This document shows, piece by piece, positions 50,758 to 59,965 of a stretch of 64,000 bases of DNA. The notes beneath the pieces are model-generated. The model was not told the DNA's origin. It did no database searches and worked only from the letters and a program-made list of their open reading frames with translations. Both the position numbers and the translations under genes were made by a program. This DNA comes from Rhizobium sp. 11515TR (GTDB lineage Bacteria; Pseudomonadota; Alphaproteobacteria; Rhizobiales; Rhizobiaceae): the NCBI RefSeq assembly GCF_002277895.1, contig NZ_CP022999.1:1426001-1490000 (forward strand), in the 5' to 3' direction. Each line of letters opens with the position of its first letter. Position 1 is the stretch's first letter.

Positions 50758-51540
50758 TCAGAGAACGACGACCTTTGTTCCCACGCCGACCCGGCCATAG
50801 AGATCCATGACATCCGGATTTGCCATGCGGATGCAGCCGGACGACACCGCCTTGCCGATCGAGTTCGGCTCATTGGTGCCGTGGATGCGGTAGAGGGTGG
50901 AACCGAGATAGAGCGCTCTCGCTCCGAGGGGATTATTGAGTCCACCTTCCATGTGGTCAGGCAATTCCGGACGGCGAGCGATCATTTCTTTGGGCGGCGT
51001 CCAATCGGGCCACTCCGCCTTGCGGCTGATCGTCTCGGTGCCCTTCCAGGCGAAGCCCTGCTTGCCGACTCCGATGCCGTATTTGAGGGCAGTTCCGTCG
51101 TTGAGCACGAGATAGAGACGCTTTTCCTTGGTGGAGATCACGATTGTGCCGGGATCGTAGCCGGAGAAGCGCACAACGCTGCGCGGGATCGGCGACTGCG
51201 CCAGACTGGCCCGCTTGTCGTCCTTGAGCCCCGGACTGAATTGGGGAGACACCGCATTCCGATCGATCGAAGCCTGGCGCCCTGGGCGAGGGGGTGGCGG
51301 GAAATCGCCGTCCTCGTCGTCATAGTCGTTGTAAGGGTCACCCCGATAATAATAGCCATCGTCGAGACGCGGATCGTCGCGATAGCGCGGCGGCGCCTGC
51401 CGCGAATAGTGCGGAGCGACATAGCCGCCATCCAGATCGTCGCCGTAATCCGGTAGATATCTCCATTCCTGCGCATGCGCGGCGGCGCTTGCCATCAGTA
51501 AAGCCAGAGCGGGCAAAAGAACAAATTTTTTAGTCTTCAC
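50758..51540 (-). CDS. L,D-transpeptidase (YkuD domain), exported
   Basis: This is a 260-residue periplasmic cell-wall enzyme that forms or exchanges 3-3 peptidoglycan cross-links or attaches proteins to peptidoglycan. GTG at 51540 gives a clean signal peptide ('MKTKKFVLLPALALLMASAAAHA', in pieces). A linker rich in Asp, Tyr, Arg and Pro (about 25-105) precedes the YkuD domain with the catalytic motif 'IHGTNEP' and 'SSGCIRM' (catalytic Cys). The stop is 28 bases from the RIME-like repeat. No clear Shine-Dalgarno is seen, so the start is moderately certain. Confidence 0.9.
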   Translation of the reverse strand: MKTKKFVLLPALALLMASAAAHAQEWRYLPDYGDDLDGGYVAPHYSRQAPPRYRDDPRLDDGYYYRGDPYNDYDDEDGDFPPPPRPGRQASIDRNAVSPQFSPGLKDDKRASLAQSPIPRSVVRFSGYDPGTIVISTKEKRLYLVLNDGTALKYGIGVGKQGFAWKGTETISRKAEWPDWTPPKEMIARRPELPDHMEGGLNNPLGARALYLGSTLYRIHGTNEPNSIGKAVSSGCIRMANPDVMDLYGRVGVGTKVVVL

Positions 51541-51750
51541 GTGATAACCATATTTCCCGAAGAATGCATCGGATTGCACCCCGCGTCGACGGGGCGTGCG
51601 TGCTGCAGACAATTCCGGAAACGGCGGGCGTAATTGTGGCAACGGCGATTGAAAATCGTGATTTTCCGACCTGTTTTGAAGTCTTTGTAAAGATGGGCAA
51701 AGGGGCGGCCACGCTGAGCGTTTCTGTCATCGGCCCGAAAAGATCGGAGA

Positions 51751-52656
51751 TTACTTGGCCGATACTGCCAGTTTCGACCAAGCGGGATCACTGGAAGGAT
51801 CCGTAGACCAGAACTGGATATCCGCGAAGTCAATTGATTGCACGACACCCGGAAGAGTGTCCCTATAGATTCCAAAGCGCGGTTGAACGTCGATGAAGGG
51901 GCGGCCGTCTTCATGCCGCATACCGTGATCGAGAAAACCGAGACGCCCCGTATAGGAGGGGTCGCAGGCGCGTCCGTTGAGATAGACCTGTATGGCGCTT
52001 GCACCCTCCTGCAAGCTCGGCTTCAGCATCACATTCACATCATTCCAGTCACCCACATTGAGATGCCAGGGACCGCAGATTATCTTGGATTGACCGGCGT
52101 TGCAGTCAGCGCTCCCCCGCACCTTGGCAACGAAGTTCGCGCCTGTTTCCGATGGTATGGCCTCGATTTTGAACAAGGGATTTGCCGCTTGGCAAGCTCC
52201 AAGAGGCTTCGTCTCTTCCGTTGGAATATTCTGTTTCACCTGATGAATGACGGTGCGGTTGCCCAGCCCCCGCCAAGGGGCTTCGAGCCGGAAGGCAAAA
52301 TGGTACCACGTCGGCTCATCGAATTTGATAACCTCTTTCTTGATTTGAATCTCTACCCGTTCAGTCGGTGCATCGCCGACACTCTGATCGGGAGCATCGC
52401 CGGGATGCACCGAGATACGCAATATCGGCCTGGAAGGGGATGAGAGATCGCAAATGATACGCGATCTCCATGAGCCAGGGTCCAGCCTGCCGCTGATCTT
52501 CCAGAGCTTGGATGGATGTTCGCCATCGACGGCGCATAGGTCGGCAAAGCTGCCCGACAGAGGGACCGCTGTTTCCTGTGCGATGGCGTGCGATCCGTTC
52601 AAAGCACCCAGGCATAATAAAACGAAGGCAAGCTGTGGTGTTCTCAAGGTCATCAT
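51751..52656 (-). CDS. Exported polysaccharide-lyase-like protein (heparin lyase I-type jelly roll)
   Basis: This is a 301-residue protein with a signal peptide (about residues 1-26). The mature part resembles the polysaccharide lyase/concanavalin-like jelly-roll family (Polysacc_lyase): 'RVEIQIKKEVIKFDEPTWYHFAFRLEAPW' in parts, 'VIHQVKQN', 'WHLNVGDWNDVNVMLKPS' and 'FGIYRDTLPGVVQSIDFADIQFW'. Such proteins cleave or bind uronic-acid-containing polysaccharides; the substrate is unknown. ATG 52656 or 52653 are alternatives. The 232 bases to the ROK gene hold no convincing gene; a 50-residue ORF overlapping there is doubtful. Confidence 0.75.
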   Translation of the reverse strand: MMTLRTPQLAFVLLCLGALNGSHAIAQETAVPLSGSFADLCAVDGEHPSKLWKISGRLDPGSWRSRIICDLSSPSRPILRISVHPGDAPDQSVGDAPTERVEIQIKKEVIKFDEPTWYHFAFRLEAPWRGLGNRTVIHQVKQNIPTEETKPLGACQAANPLFKIEAIPSETGANFVAKVRGSADCNAGQSKIICGPWHLNVGDWNDVNVMLKPSLQEGASAIQVYLNGRACDPSYTGRLGFLDHGMRHEDGRPFIDVQPRFGIYRDTLPGVVQSIDFADIQFWSTDPSSDPAWSKLAVSAK

Positions 52657-52888
52657 CGTCGGTCTTTTCCGCAAGACGGGACAGGGTCTGAGAAGTAGCG
52701 GCTCCAGCCAGCTTTCTTGACCAACGATATTGGTTGCAAAGCCTCAATTCATTTCTATCGGCCGAAAATTGCGGGTCAAGAGTGTTTCGATCGGCAATGT
52801 CACGCCGTTCGCCGCACGGATGGATGGGCGCCAAGATGCCATGCTCGAGAAAGCGCCTTGGGATTTGCGGGCGTCGCGGAGCTTGAGA

Positions 52889-53926
52889 TTAGCCATTGCT
52901 GGCCTCCTTTTTGCCGGCGGGTATAGTCCTATCAAGGTTATTCGTGCCTTTGGTGCCAATCGGCCTGGGGTCTGATTTTCCGTAGCCGTCGAAGATGAGG
53001 CTGGCGGCGCCGATCAGACCGGCATGCCGTCCGAGCTGTGCGGCAACGATCGGCACGTCGCGATAGGCGGGCATGGCGCGCTCGCGAACCGTCGCCGCCA
53101 TTTGATCGTGCAGAAGATCGAAGCCATGCGAAATTCCTCCGCCCATGACAAGCACGTCGGGCGAATAGAGATGAAGCAGGTTTGTGAAGCCGAGCCCCAG
53201 CCACCGCGCCTCGGCAGCCAGCAGCTCTAATGCATCGGCGTCGCCCTTTCGCGCGGCTTCGACGACATGCCGTCCGGTCACGTCGGCATCGGCGGCGAGC
53301 TTGCGCAGTATCGATCCGTCTGATGGCTTGGTGCGGGCCGTTGCCCGCCTGCCGAGTGCCGTGCCGGAGGCGACGGCCTCAAAGCAGCCGACTGCACCGC
53401 AAAAGCAACGTTCGCCCTCATTTGTGATCGTCATGTGGCCGATCTCAGCCGCCAGGCCCCGTCTGCCATGCAGGATCCGGCCGTCGGCAATCACGCCACC
53501 GCCGATACCAGTCGACACTGTAACGAACACCATCGATCCCGCCCCGCGGCCGGCGCCATATCGCCACTCGCCAAGCGCTGCCGCATTCGCATCGTTTTCG
53601 AGCCTTACGGGCAGCTTGAAATGGTTTTGGAGAATCTCCGCCAGCGGGACCTCATGCCATCCGACCAGGGTCGGGGCGGCAATAACGACACCGGCATTCG
53701 GATCAAGCGGACCAGGCGCGCCGATCCCAATCCCGATCGGCGAAAGATCGGGCGTTTGTGCCAACACCGTTTCAGCCAGCTGCTCGATCTGGCGGATGAC
53801 TGCGGCGGGGCCGCCGGCCGCATCCGTCGACAACAACGAGAACGACAGAGGGCGTCCCGCATCATCGACAAGTGCGGCGCGAAGCTCCGTTCCACCGAGA
53901 TCGAATGCAAGAGCGACCTTTTTCAC
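52889..53926 (-). CDS. ROK family sugar kinase
   Basis: This is a 345-residue kinase with ATP motif 'FDLGGTELRAAL' at about 8-19, catalytic Asp in 'ENDANAAALGE', 'EIGHMTI' and an intact zinc site 'CFCGAVGCFE'. There is no HTH domain, so it is an enzyme rather than a repressor. The start is GTG, overlapping the RPE-like stop (GTGA). It is the last gene of the 52889-61312 operon and presumably phosphorylates the sugar or acid made by the preceding enzymes. Its C-terminal 30 residues are polar and family-atypical. Confidence 0.9.
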   Translation of the reverse strand: MKKVALAFDLGGTELRAALVDDAGRPLSFSLLSTDAAGGPAAVIRQIEQLAETVLAQTPDLSPIGIGIGAPGPLDPNAGVVIAAPTLVGWHEVPLAEILQNHFKLPVRLENDANAAALGEWRYGAGRGAGSMVFVTVSTGIGGGVIADGRILHGRRGLAAEIGHMTITNEGERCFCGAVGCFEAVASGTALGRRATARTKPSDGSILRKLAADADVTGRHVVEAARKGDADALELLAAEARWLGLGFTNLLHLYSPDVLVMGGGISHGFDLLHDQMAATVRERAMPAYRDVPIVAAQLGRHAGLIGAASLIFDGYGKSDPRPIGTKGTNNLDRTIPAGKKEASNG

Positions 53927-54648
53927 GAAACCCGGCTCTCCAGTCCGTGCAGCCAGGCGATCCGGTCGCCGAGGTTCTTGTCGCCGAATGCCAGCGATCC
54001 AAGAACGACGGTCTGCGCTCCGGCCTGGCGCAGAAGCGGCACTGTCTGTTCGCGAATGCCGCCATCGGCTGCGAGGATGATCTGATCTTCGCGACCGGCT
54101 TTCCTCAGCAGGGAACGCGCTTCGACCAGCCGGTCGCAGGCCTTTTCGGAAAGGCTTTGTCCCTTGACGCCGATCGAGGTTCCGAGCAGCGTCACGAAGG
54201 CGACATGATCGATGAAAGGCTCGATCGCCGAAACGGGCGTTTCCAGCCGCAGTACCACGCCGGCTTCGGCCTCCAATTCTTTGGCAAGCGCAATGGCGCG
54301 CAAGCCTGCATCGCCGTTTTCGGCGTGGACGCTGATCAAATCCGCGCCTGCTTCTATGAACTGGCGCGCCTGCTCCTCGACGATTTCAGCCTCGACCATG
54401 AGATGCACATGGATCGGCTTGGCGGTTAACTTGGCGATACGGGCAACGAAATCCGGAAAAAACAGGAAGCCCGGCGTAAAGCGCGCATCTGCGACATCGA
54501 TGTGATGCAGGTCCACATAGGGCTCTATGCGTCTGAGATCGGTCTCCATATTCGCAAGATCTGCCGACCAGAGCGAAAACTCGCCGAGAAGCCTGTTACG
54601 GGGAAGTGCTGCGATGGCCGCCGGGCCGGAAAGGGGTCTGGACGTCAT
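53923..54648 (-). CDS. Ribulose-phosphate 3-epimerase family protein
   Basis: This is a 241-residue TIM-barrel protein of the RPE type. It has 'VDLHHIDVADARFTPG' (canonical HxDxMDGxFxPN, here with Met, Gly and Asn replaced), 'IHVHLMV' and 'ILAADGGI' near the end. The metal-binding His and Asp are retained. It would epimerise C3 of a ketose phosphate, or act on a related sugar phosphate such as allulose-6-phosphate. ATGA overlap with the hydrolase gene shows tight coupling. Confidence 0.87.
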   Translation of the reverse strand: MTSRPLSGPAAIAALPRNRLLGEFSLWSADLANMETDLRRIEPYVDLHHIDVADARFTPGFLFFPDFVARIAKLTAKPIHVHLMVEAEIVEEQARQFIEAGADLISVHAENGDAGLRAIALAKELEAEAGVVLRLETPVSAIEPFIDHVAFVTLLGTSIGVKGQSLSEKACDRLVEARSLLRKAGREDQIILAADGGIREQTVPLLRQAGAQTVVLGSLAFGDKNLGDRIAWLHGLESRVS

Positions 54649-55469
54649 GATGGAACGAAGCTCCGGAGTGTTTTGGATGCGAAAAAATGTGCGATGGCGT
54701 CTTGGACCTCAGCAAAATGCCTGTTTTTGTCGACAGCCTTGGCGGTAACTTCGACAAAGCTTGCGCCTGGAATGACATTGGCGAGCGTCTGCGCGCAGGA
54801 GAGCGGATGGATCGCATCCTGATGGTTGCCGATAACGAGGGTGGGCATAGCAAGAGCGGCTGCGGCTGCCTGCGGCACATCCGGCCCGTCTGACGCTATG
54901 TCAGCCAGTACCGACGCAAAAGCGACGGCGTCCGGTCTGTCGAAATAACCAAGCAGGGAAGAGAAGTTGTCCGGTGCCTCCGAGGCGAACCATCGTCCGG
55001 TTTCAGAGACGATAAAGCGCCTTTTGGCCTCCTCGATCGGATGGGAATGGATCAGAGCAGCCACAGTGCGGATCGGCGCGAGATTGCCCGGCGATGCCTC
55101 GAAGGTCCAGGCGGGCCGCACGAGAACGAGCCCGGCGATCCGTTGGGCATGATGATGGGCAAGGTGCAGGGCAATGGCCGCTCCCATCGAAATGCCGCCG
55201 ATGATGAAGCGATCGAACCCGTATTCGGTGGCCGCGGCCAGAACGTCCTCGGCAAACATACGGATCGAAAAGGGCCGCGCATTGCCGAGCGAGGATGTGC
55301 CGTGCCCACGGCATTCCAGAGTCAGTCGGTGAATGGCCGAGGTGGGGACATTCTGCGCCACCTGCGCCTCATCGCCACCCAGGCCGTGTTGGAAGACGAC
55401 CGGAAGTCCTTTCCCAGTCTCGTAGAGGGCAAGCTCTGTATCATCGCGCTTGAACCATTTCTTGCCCAT
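54645..55469 (-). CDS. Alpha/beta hydrolase (possible lactonase)
   Basis: This is a 274-residue alpha/beta hydrolase with the nucleophile elbow 'GGISMGA', a downstream Asp in 'NHQDAIHP' and His in 'DKNRHFAEV'. The 'VFQHGLGGDEAQV' oxyanion region resembles 3-oxoadipate enol-lactonase-like enzymes. In a sugar-oxidation operon a lactonase is a reasonable role. ATG at 55469 is the start; the frame upstream extends over the neighbouring gene and is not coding. It is coupled to the TIM-barrel gene by a TGATG overlap. Confidence 0.85.
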   Translation of the reverse strand: MGKKWFKRDDTELALYETGKGLPVVFQHGLGGDEAQVAQNVPTSAIHRLTLECRGHGTSSLGNARPFSIRMFAEDVLAAATEYGFDRFIIGGISMGAAIALHLAHHHAQRIAGLVLVRPAWTFEASPGNLAPIRTVAALIHSHPIEEAKRRFIVSETGRWFASEAPDNFSSLLGYFDRPDAVAFASVLADIASDGPDVPQAAAAALAMPTLVIGNHQDAIHPLSCAQTLANVIPGASFVEVTAKAVDKNRHFAEVQDAIAHFFASKTLRSFVPS

Positions 55470-56287
55470 CAGATCAGCGCCTTGAGAAAGCCGGCAACGC
55501 CGGGTGCTTCGGAAGCCGAAAGACCATGCGTGACGAGTGGGCCGTCGAAATTCACCGAGCGCAGCCGCGCGATGAAATCGGCAAAATCCACCACGCCTTG
55601 CCCGGCAATTGCAAAGCGACCATCGCTGTAACGATCCTTGGCATGTGCCAGGGCGATATGGCTGGCAGAGATTTCGATCGCCTCTGCGACGATTGCCCGC
55701 GCCTGTGCCGGTGTCGCCTGTTCGAAGAGATTGGCGGGGTCGAGCACGATGCGCAGCCGCCGCGATCCCATCTCGTCGATCAGCCGTCGGGCATCGATTG
55801 CCGATGTGACGATATTGGCCTGCTCCGGCTCGATGCCGAGATCGACGCCATGCCGCTCCGCCAGCTTCAGGGCCTTCGACATCTCCGCCGCCATGTCGGC
55901 CCAGGCGGAGGAGTCGCCATTGTCGGGATGATGTGCCCATTGGTCGTTCGGGTCGCGCGTTCCGGTACAAAGCGTCACCAGCGGAATCGAGAGTGCTGCT
56001 GCCGTTTCGATGACGACAGCAAGCTGGGCAAGGCCCGATCGGCGAACGGCAATATCGGGGTGTGCCATATTGTAAGTGCCCGACAGGGCGGCAAGCGAGA
56101 TGTCCGTCGCCTTGACGGCCGCCCGGATCGCTGTGATCGTTTCTTCCGAAACAGCATTGGGCATGGAGGGGAGACCGCAGCAGGCGAGATTGAACTGTGC
56201 GCAAGCATAACCGCTGTCACGCACAGCCGAGAGAACGCCGAGCGGCTCGGTTCCGGGAAAGGTCTTGGCGAATATCCCGATCTGCAT
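55469..56287 (-). CDS. Sugar phosphate isomerase/epimerase (xylose isomerase-like TIM barrel)
   Basis: This is a 272-residue protein of the AP_endonuc_2-like superfamily. Likely metal ligands are E in 'LGIEPEQAN', D in 'IVLDPANLF', H in 'IALAHAKDRY' and residues in 'LVTHGL'. Such proteins isomerise, epimerise or cleave sugars, including beta-elimination of 3-keto-glycosides. It shares a TGATG overlap with the Gfo/Idh/MocA gene, which fits a partnership of oxidation followed by rearrangement. Confidence 0.85.
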   Translation of the reverse strand: MQIGIFAKTFPGTEPLGVLSAVRDSGYACAQFNLACCGLPSMPNAVSEETITAIRAAVKATDISLAALSGTYNMAHPDIAVRRSGLAQLAVVIETAAALSIPLVTLCTGTRDPNDQWAHHPDNGDSSAWADMAAEMSKALKLAERHGVDLGIEPEQANIVTSAIDARRLIDEMGSRRLRIVLDPANLFEQATPAQARAIVAEAIEISASHIALAHAKDRYSDGRFAIAGQGVVDFADFIARLRSVNFDGPLVTHGLSASEAPGVAGFLKALI

Positions 56288-57363
56288 CAGACCGCTCCCG
56301 TGACCGATGCAAGTTCGACGCGCTCGCCCCGCTCCACCGATCGGGCGATCGCCACCATCGCGCGGATGGAGGCTAGGCCGTCCTCGACATTGGCGCCGCG
56401 CATCGGCGCGCCGTTCAGCGCGGTATCGGCGAGCCCCTCCAGCTGCCGGCGGAAGAAATGGCCGTCGGCGCCGAGCGGCTTCCGGCTCGTCGCATCGTTC
56501 TCATGGAAGATTTCCACTTCGCTCGAGCGGAAGTACCAGGGATTGAAGGTCTTTGCGAGAACCGAGCCATTCTCGCCGTAAAGCTGAAACCCCTCATGCC
56601 AATCCATGCGCACGGCAACCGTCAGGTCCAGATGACCAAGAGCACCGTTGGCGAACTCGGTCTCCACGAACCAGCAATAGGCACCGGCACGTTCCAGGAG
56701 CCGGGCACGAACGGCGACGATCTTGCCGCAGAAGAAACGCGCGGTATCGACGAGATGCGAACCATGCGCGAGCATGAAATATTGCCGAAGATCGGCCTTG
56801 GGATTGCCTGATGGTTTGCGCGCAAGCTTGCTGGTGACGGGCAGGGGCTGGACCGCATCCGTATTGGTATAGCGGTGGGTGGAATCGCAATACCACGCCT
56901 TCATCGCGAAGATCTGGCCTATGTCATCGCGTACGAAATCACGCGCTGCCTCAAGCGCCGGATCGAAGCGTTTCATATGGCCGACCTGCAGGATCTTGCC
57001 GGACCGGTGCACGGCCTCGGCAAGCTGCTGTCCTTCCTCGACCGAAACGCCGATGGGTTTTTCGCAGAGCACGTGCTTTCCGGCTTTCAGCGCCTTGATC
57101 GACATTGGCACATGATAGGCGTCGGATGTCGCGACGATCACGGCCTCCAGCTCGGGATCAGCAAGCATGGCATCAAAATCGTCGTACATCTTCTGCGGCT
57201 CGTAGGTCGCGCCCATGCGGGCAAGAAGATCGGGGGCTGCGTCGCAGATTGCATAAAGATCGGCATTCCTGGCTTTAACGCAGGATTCCAGATGCGCGAA
57301 TTGCGCGATCGGGCCGCAGCCGAGGACCCCGACGCGAAGACGGCGGCTTTCCTTTTCGATCAT
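56287..57363 (-). CDS. Gfo/Idh/MocA family oxidoreductase
   Basis: This is a 358-residue NAD(P)-dependent sugar or inositol dehydrogenase. The Rossmann motif 'GVLGCGPIAQFAH' is near residue 12 and the catalytic-lysine motif 'CEKPIG' near 103; the C-terminal alpha/beta domain is complete. The start follows GGGGGAGAACC. Members oxidise one hydroxyl of a sugar or cyclitol. It stands between the two TIM-barrel genes. Confidence 0.9.
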   Translation of the reverse strand: MIEKESRRLRVGVLGCGPIAQFAHLESCVKARNADLYAICDAAPDLLARMGATYEPQKMYDDFDAMLADPELEAVIVATSDAYHVPMSIKALKAGKHVLCEKPIGVSVEEGQQLAEAVHRSGKILQVGHMKRFDPALEAARDFVRDDIGQIFAMKAWYCDSTHRYTNTDAVQPLPVTSKLARKPSGNPKADLRQYFMLAHGSHLVDTARFFCGKIVAVRARLLERAGAYCWFVETEFANGALGHLDLTVAVRMDWHEGFQLYGENGSVLAKTFNPWYFRSSEVEIFHENDATSRKPLGADGHFFRRQLEGLADTALNGAPMRGANVEDGLASIRAMVAIARSVERGERVELASVTGAV

Positions 57364-57374
57364 GGTTCTCCCCC

Positions 57375-58193
57375 TTACGCCCCGTAGCCGCGCATGGTTT
57401 GGCGATTGGCTTTGATCGCAGCGGCAGGATCAGCGCCGGCCATCTCGGATTCCTCCTCCAGCACCAGCCAGCCGTTAAAGCGTGGAGCGGCCGAGACAAG
57501 GTCGATCACCGCCGGCGTATCGAGAACGCCCTTGCCGAGCATCGCCCATCGGCCCTGCGCATCGACATCTTTCAGATGCAGGTAGCGGATACGGTCCTGA
57601 TAGGTGCGCATCGTGTCAAGCATATCGGCATGCCCCCGCAGGATATGACCGGTATCCGGCACCCAGCCGACCAGGCTCGGGTCGAGCAGAGCGAAGATGC
57701 GGTCGTAATCGGTCCGGTCGAACAGCAGCGTATTGTGATGCGAACTCGGATGCACGGCGACCTCGACGCCGGCGGCCTTGCCCAGCTCTCCGGCGCGATT
57801 GTAGAACTCGCCGGCAATGGCGAACTTCTCGTCTCGCGGGCCGTCAGAAACGACGGTTGCCGAGCCGATGGAAACGAGTGCACCCGGAAAATGCGCAGCA
57901 TAATCGATCCAGCGCTTGGCCGTCGCAAGATCGTCCTTCATCGCGTCGACGACGGTAAAGCCGCTCTTGGAACCGAAGGCAAAGGAGACGAGCGTCAGGC
58001 CGCAATCCCTCAATGCATTCGCGAAGGCATGCGGGTCTGCGCCATAGCGGCCGATCATCGTATCGGTGATTTCGATGCCGGAGTAACCGCCGGCGGAAAT
58101 CGCCGAGAGCAGATCATCAGCCGTTCCCGTCCAGGCATTGCCGAGCATTTCCCATGTGAACGTCTGGCAGCCGACTTTTATGTCCTTGCGCAT
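57375..58193 (-). CDS. Sugar phosphate isomerase/epimerase (IolE/xylose isomerase-like TIM barrel)
   Basis: This is a 272-residue TIM-barrel protein distinct from the one at 55469. It begins 'IKVGCQTFTWEMLG' and has 'SGIEITDTMIGRYG', 'VAVHPSSHHNT' (with His where many relatives have Glu), 'WVPDTGHILRG', 'YLHLKDVD' and 'LVLEEESEM'. This set gives the expected divalent-metal site. Relatives include inosose dehydratase and keto-sugar lyases. It lies 11 bases upstream of the Gfo/Idh/MocA gene. Confidence 0.87.
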   Translation of the reverse strand: MRKDIKVGCQTFTWEMLGNAWTGTADDLLSAISAGGYSGIEITDTMIGRYGADPHAFANALRDCGLTLVSFAFGSKSGFTVVDAMKDDLATAKRWIDYAAHFPGALVSIGSATVVSDGPRDEKFAIAGEFYNRAGELGKAAGVEVAVHPSSHHNTLLFDRTDYDRIFALLDPSLVGWVPDTGHILRGHADMLDTMRTYQDRIRYLHLKDVDAQGRWAMLGKGVLDTPAVIDLVSAAPRFNGWLVLEEESEMAGADPAAAIKANRQTMRGYGA

Positions 58194-58198
58194 TCCCG

Positions 58199-59035
58199 CT
58201 ATTCCTTGATTCCGCCTTGGGTCAGGCCTTCGATGATGTGTCGTTGGAAGAAGAGCACCAAAATGATGAGCGGTATGGTGACGACAGCCGATGCGGCGGC
58301 GATGTCTCCCCAGGGCACATAATATTGGTTGGTGAAGTTGGCGATGCCGACCGGGATCGTCTGGCTGCCGCTGTCCGAAGTGAAGGCCAGCGCGAACAGG
58401 AACTCATTCCAGGCGGTGATGAAGGCAAGCAAGCCGGTCGTGACCAGACTCGGCAATGACATTGGCAGAATGATGTGCCAGAGCAGGCCGACTGGGCCGA
58501 CGCCGTCTATGCGGGCCGCCTCGTCGATCTCGCGCGGCAGCGTTTCGAAATAGCCGAACAGTACCCAGGTCACCAGCGGCAGTCCCAGAGCGAGATAGGT
58601 GATGATCAGCGCCGTATAGGTATCGAGCAGCCCGAGATCGGAGGCGATGAGATAGAGAGGTCCGACGAGGGCGATCTGCGGAAACATCGATACCGAAAGG
58701 ATGACCGTCAGGATGCCGAAGCGTCCCCTCACATCGAGGCGCGACAGCGAAAAGGCCGCGAGCGAGCCGACGATCAGACAAAGAGCGGTGGTCGCAAGGG
58801 AAACGACGAGCGAATTCAGCACATAGTGATGCAGGCCTTTTTCGACAAAGGCATTGTAGTAATGCTCCAGCGTGAACGGGTTCGGTATGAGCGAGGGCGT
58901 TCCCTCGGTCAGGGCCTTGTCGAGCTGGAGCGATGTCGAAAATTGCCAGATGAACGGGCCGGCGGACCAGATGAGGATGAACAGGGCGCCGAGATAGATG
59001 AGGATGTTTTGGAAGACTGAGCGCTCTCCGTTCAC
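58199..59035 (-). CDS. CUT1 carbohydrate ABC transporter permease (MalG-like)
   Basis: This is a 278-residue permease with six hydrophobic segments and the coupling motif 'LPREIDEAARIDGVGPVGLLW'. The start is GTG at 59035, overlapping the preceding permease stop (GTGA). The longer upstream frame lies within the other permease and is not coding. The nine-gene operon has no ATPase gene, so the ATP-binding subunit must be supplied from elsewhere. Confidence 0.92.
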   Translation of the reverse strand: MNGERSVFQNILIYLGALFILIWSAGPFIWQFSTSLQLDKALTEGTPSLIPNPFTLEHYYNAFVEKGLHHYVLNSLVVSLATTALCLIVGSLAAFSLSRLDVRGRFGILTVILSVSMFPQIALVGPLYLIASDLGLLDTYTALIITYLALGLPLVTWVLFGYFETLPREIDEAARIDGVGPVGLLWHIILPMSLPSLVTTGLLAFITAWNEFLFALAFTSDSGSQTIPVGIANFTNQYYVPWGDIAAASAVVTIPLIILVLFFQRHIIEGLTQGGIKE

Positions 59036-59964
59036 GTCGTCCTCCTGATCTGGCGCACGAGGAAGATGCAGAAGCCGATGGCGATCAGCCCCTCGGTGAG
59101 GAACATGGCGGTCGTTACAGCCGAGCCGTAGCCGAACTGCAGCGTCGAAAAGAGCACCTTGTAGGACAGAGTTGAAAGGGTCTCGGTGGAATCTGCCGGA
59201 CCGCCACCCGTCAGCACATAGACGAGGTCGAAGACGCGGAAGGCATCGAGCGCACGGAAGAGCCCGGCTATCAACAGTGTCGGCATCAGGAGCGGCAGGC
59301 GGACATGCCAGAAGATCGTCCATGCTCTCGCACCGTCCATGCGTGCGGCCTCTATGAGCGATTTCGGAACGGTCTGCAGCCCCGTCAGCAACAGAAGCGC
59401 CATGAATGGTGTCGTCTTCCACACATCGGCAAGGATGATCGTCGTCAGCGCCGTATCGGGCGAACCGTACCAATTGACGTTCTGGTCGATCAGTCCGGTA
59501 TGCAGAAGGATGAAATTGATGATGCCGTGCTGGCCGTCGAAGAGCCAGCCGAACATTTTCGATGTCACGACGGTCGGCATGGCCCAGGGTACGAGCATGG
59601 CGGCGCGGACCATACCCCGGCCGGCGAAGGTTTCGCAAAGGATCAGCGCCATTGCCAGGCCAATGAACGTCTCGAGCAAGGTCGAGATCAGGGTAAACCA
59701 GATCGTATGCCACCAGGCATTCCAGAACGGCGGATCAGCCAGCAGCTGCACATAGTTGGCGATGCTGACGAAATCATTGTCCTGTGTGATCAGCGAGCGG
59801 TTGGTGAAGGACAGATAGACGCCGTTGACGATCGGATAGAAGGATACCGATGCGAGCGAAAGGAATGCCGGCAGCAGCAACAGCCAGGGCCAGAGGGCGC
59901 TGGACAGCGCCCTCGACTTACCTGGGGTTTGCTCGGAAACGGCAACCGTCATCGTCACGGCCAT
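59032..59964 (-). CDS. CUT1 carbohydrate ABC transporter permease (MalF-like)
   Basis: This is a 310-residue permease with six hydrophobic segments, the first at about 25-45 ('WLLLLPAFLSLASVSFYPIV'). The coupling motif 'VPKSLIEAARMDGARAWTIFW' is in the cytoplasmic loop. ATG at 59964 is chosen; a TTG at 59973 is possible. It overlaps the binding-protein stop. Confidence 0.92.
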   Translation of the reverse strand: MAVTMTVAVSEQTPGKSRALSSALWPWLLLLPAFLSLASVSFYPIVNGVYLSFTNRSLITQDNDFVSIANYVQLLADPPFWNAWWHTIWFTLISTLLETFIGLAMALILCETFAGRGMVRAAMLVPWAMPTVVTSKMFGWLFDGQHGIINFILLHTGLIDQNVNWYGSPDTALTTIILADVWKTTPFMALLLLTGLQTVPKSLIEAARMDGARAWTIFWHVRLPLLMPTLLIAGLFRALDAFRVFDLVYVLTGGGPADSTETLSTLSYKVLFSTLQFGYGSAVTTAMFLTEGLIAIGFCIFLVRQIRRTT

Positions 59965-59965
59965 G

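Noticed and set aside
52744..52896. 50-codon minus-strand ORF overlapping the end of the ROK gene
   Set aside because: It has a plausible coupled ATG at 52896 but no recognised family or clear ribosome-binding site, so it is too weak to list.
55472..56204. N-terminal extension of the alpha/beta hydrolase frame to 519 residues
   Set aside because: The extra part overlaps the TIM-barrel gene. The hydrolase starts at ATG 55469.
59036..59713. N-terminal extension of the MalG-like frame to 504 residues
   Set aside because: It overlaps the MalF-like permease; the GTG at 59035 gives a normal permease length.
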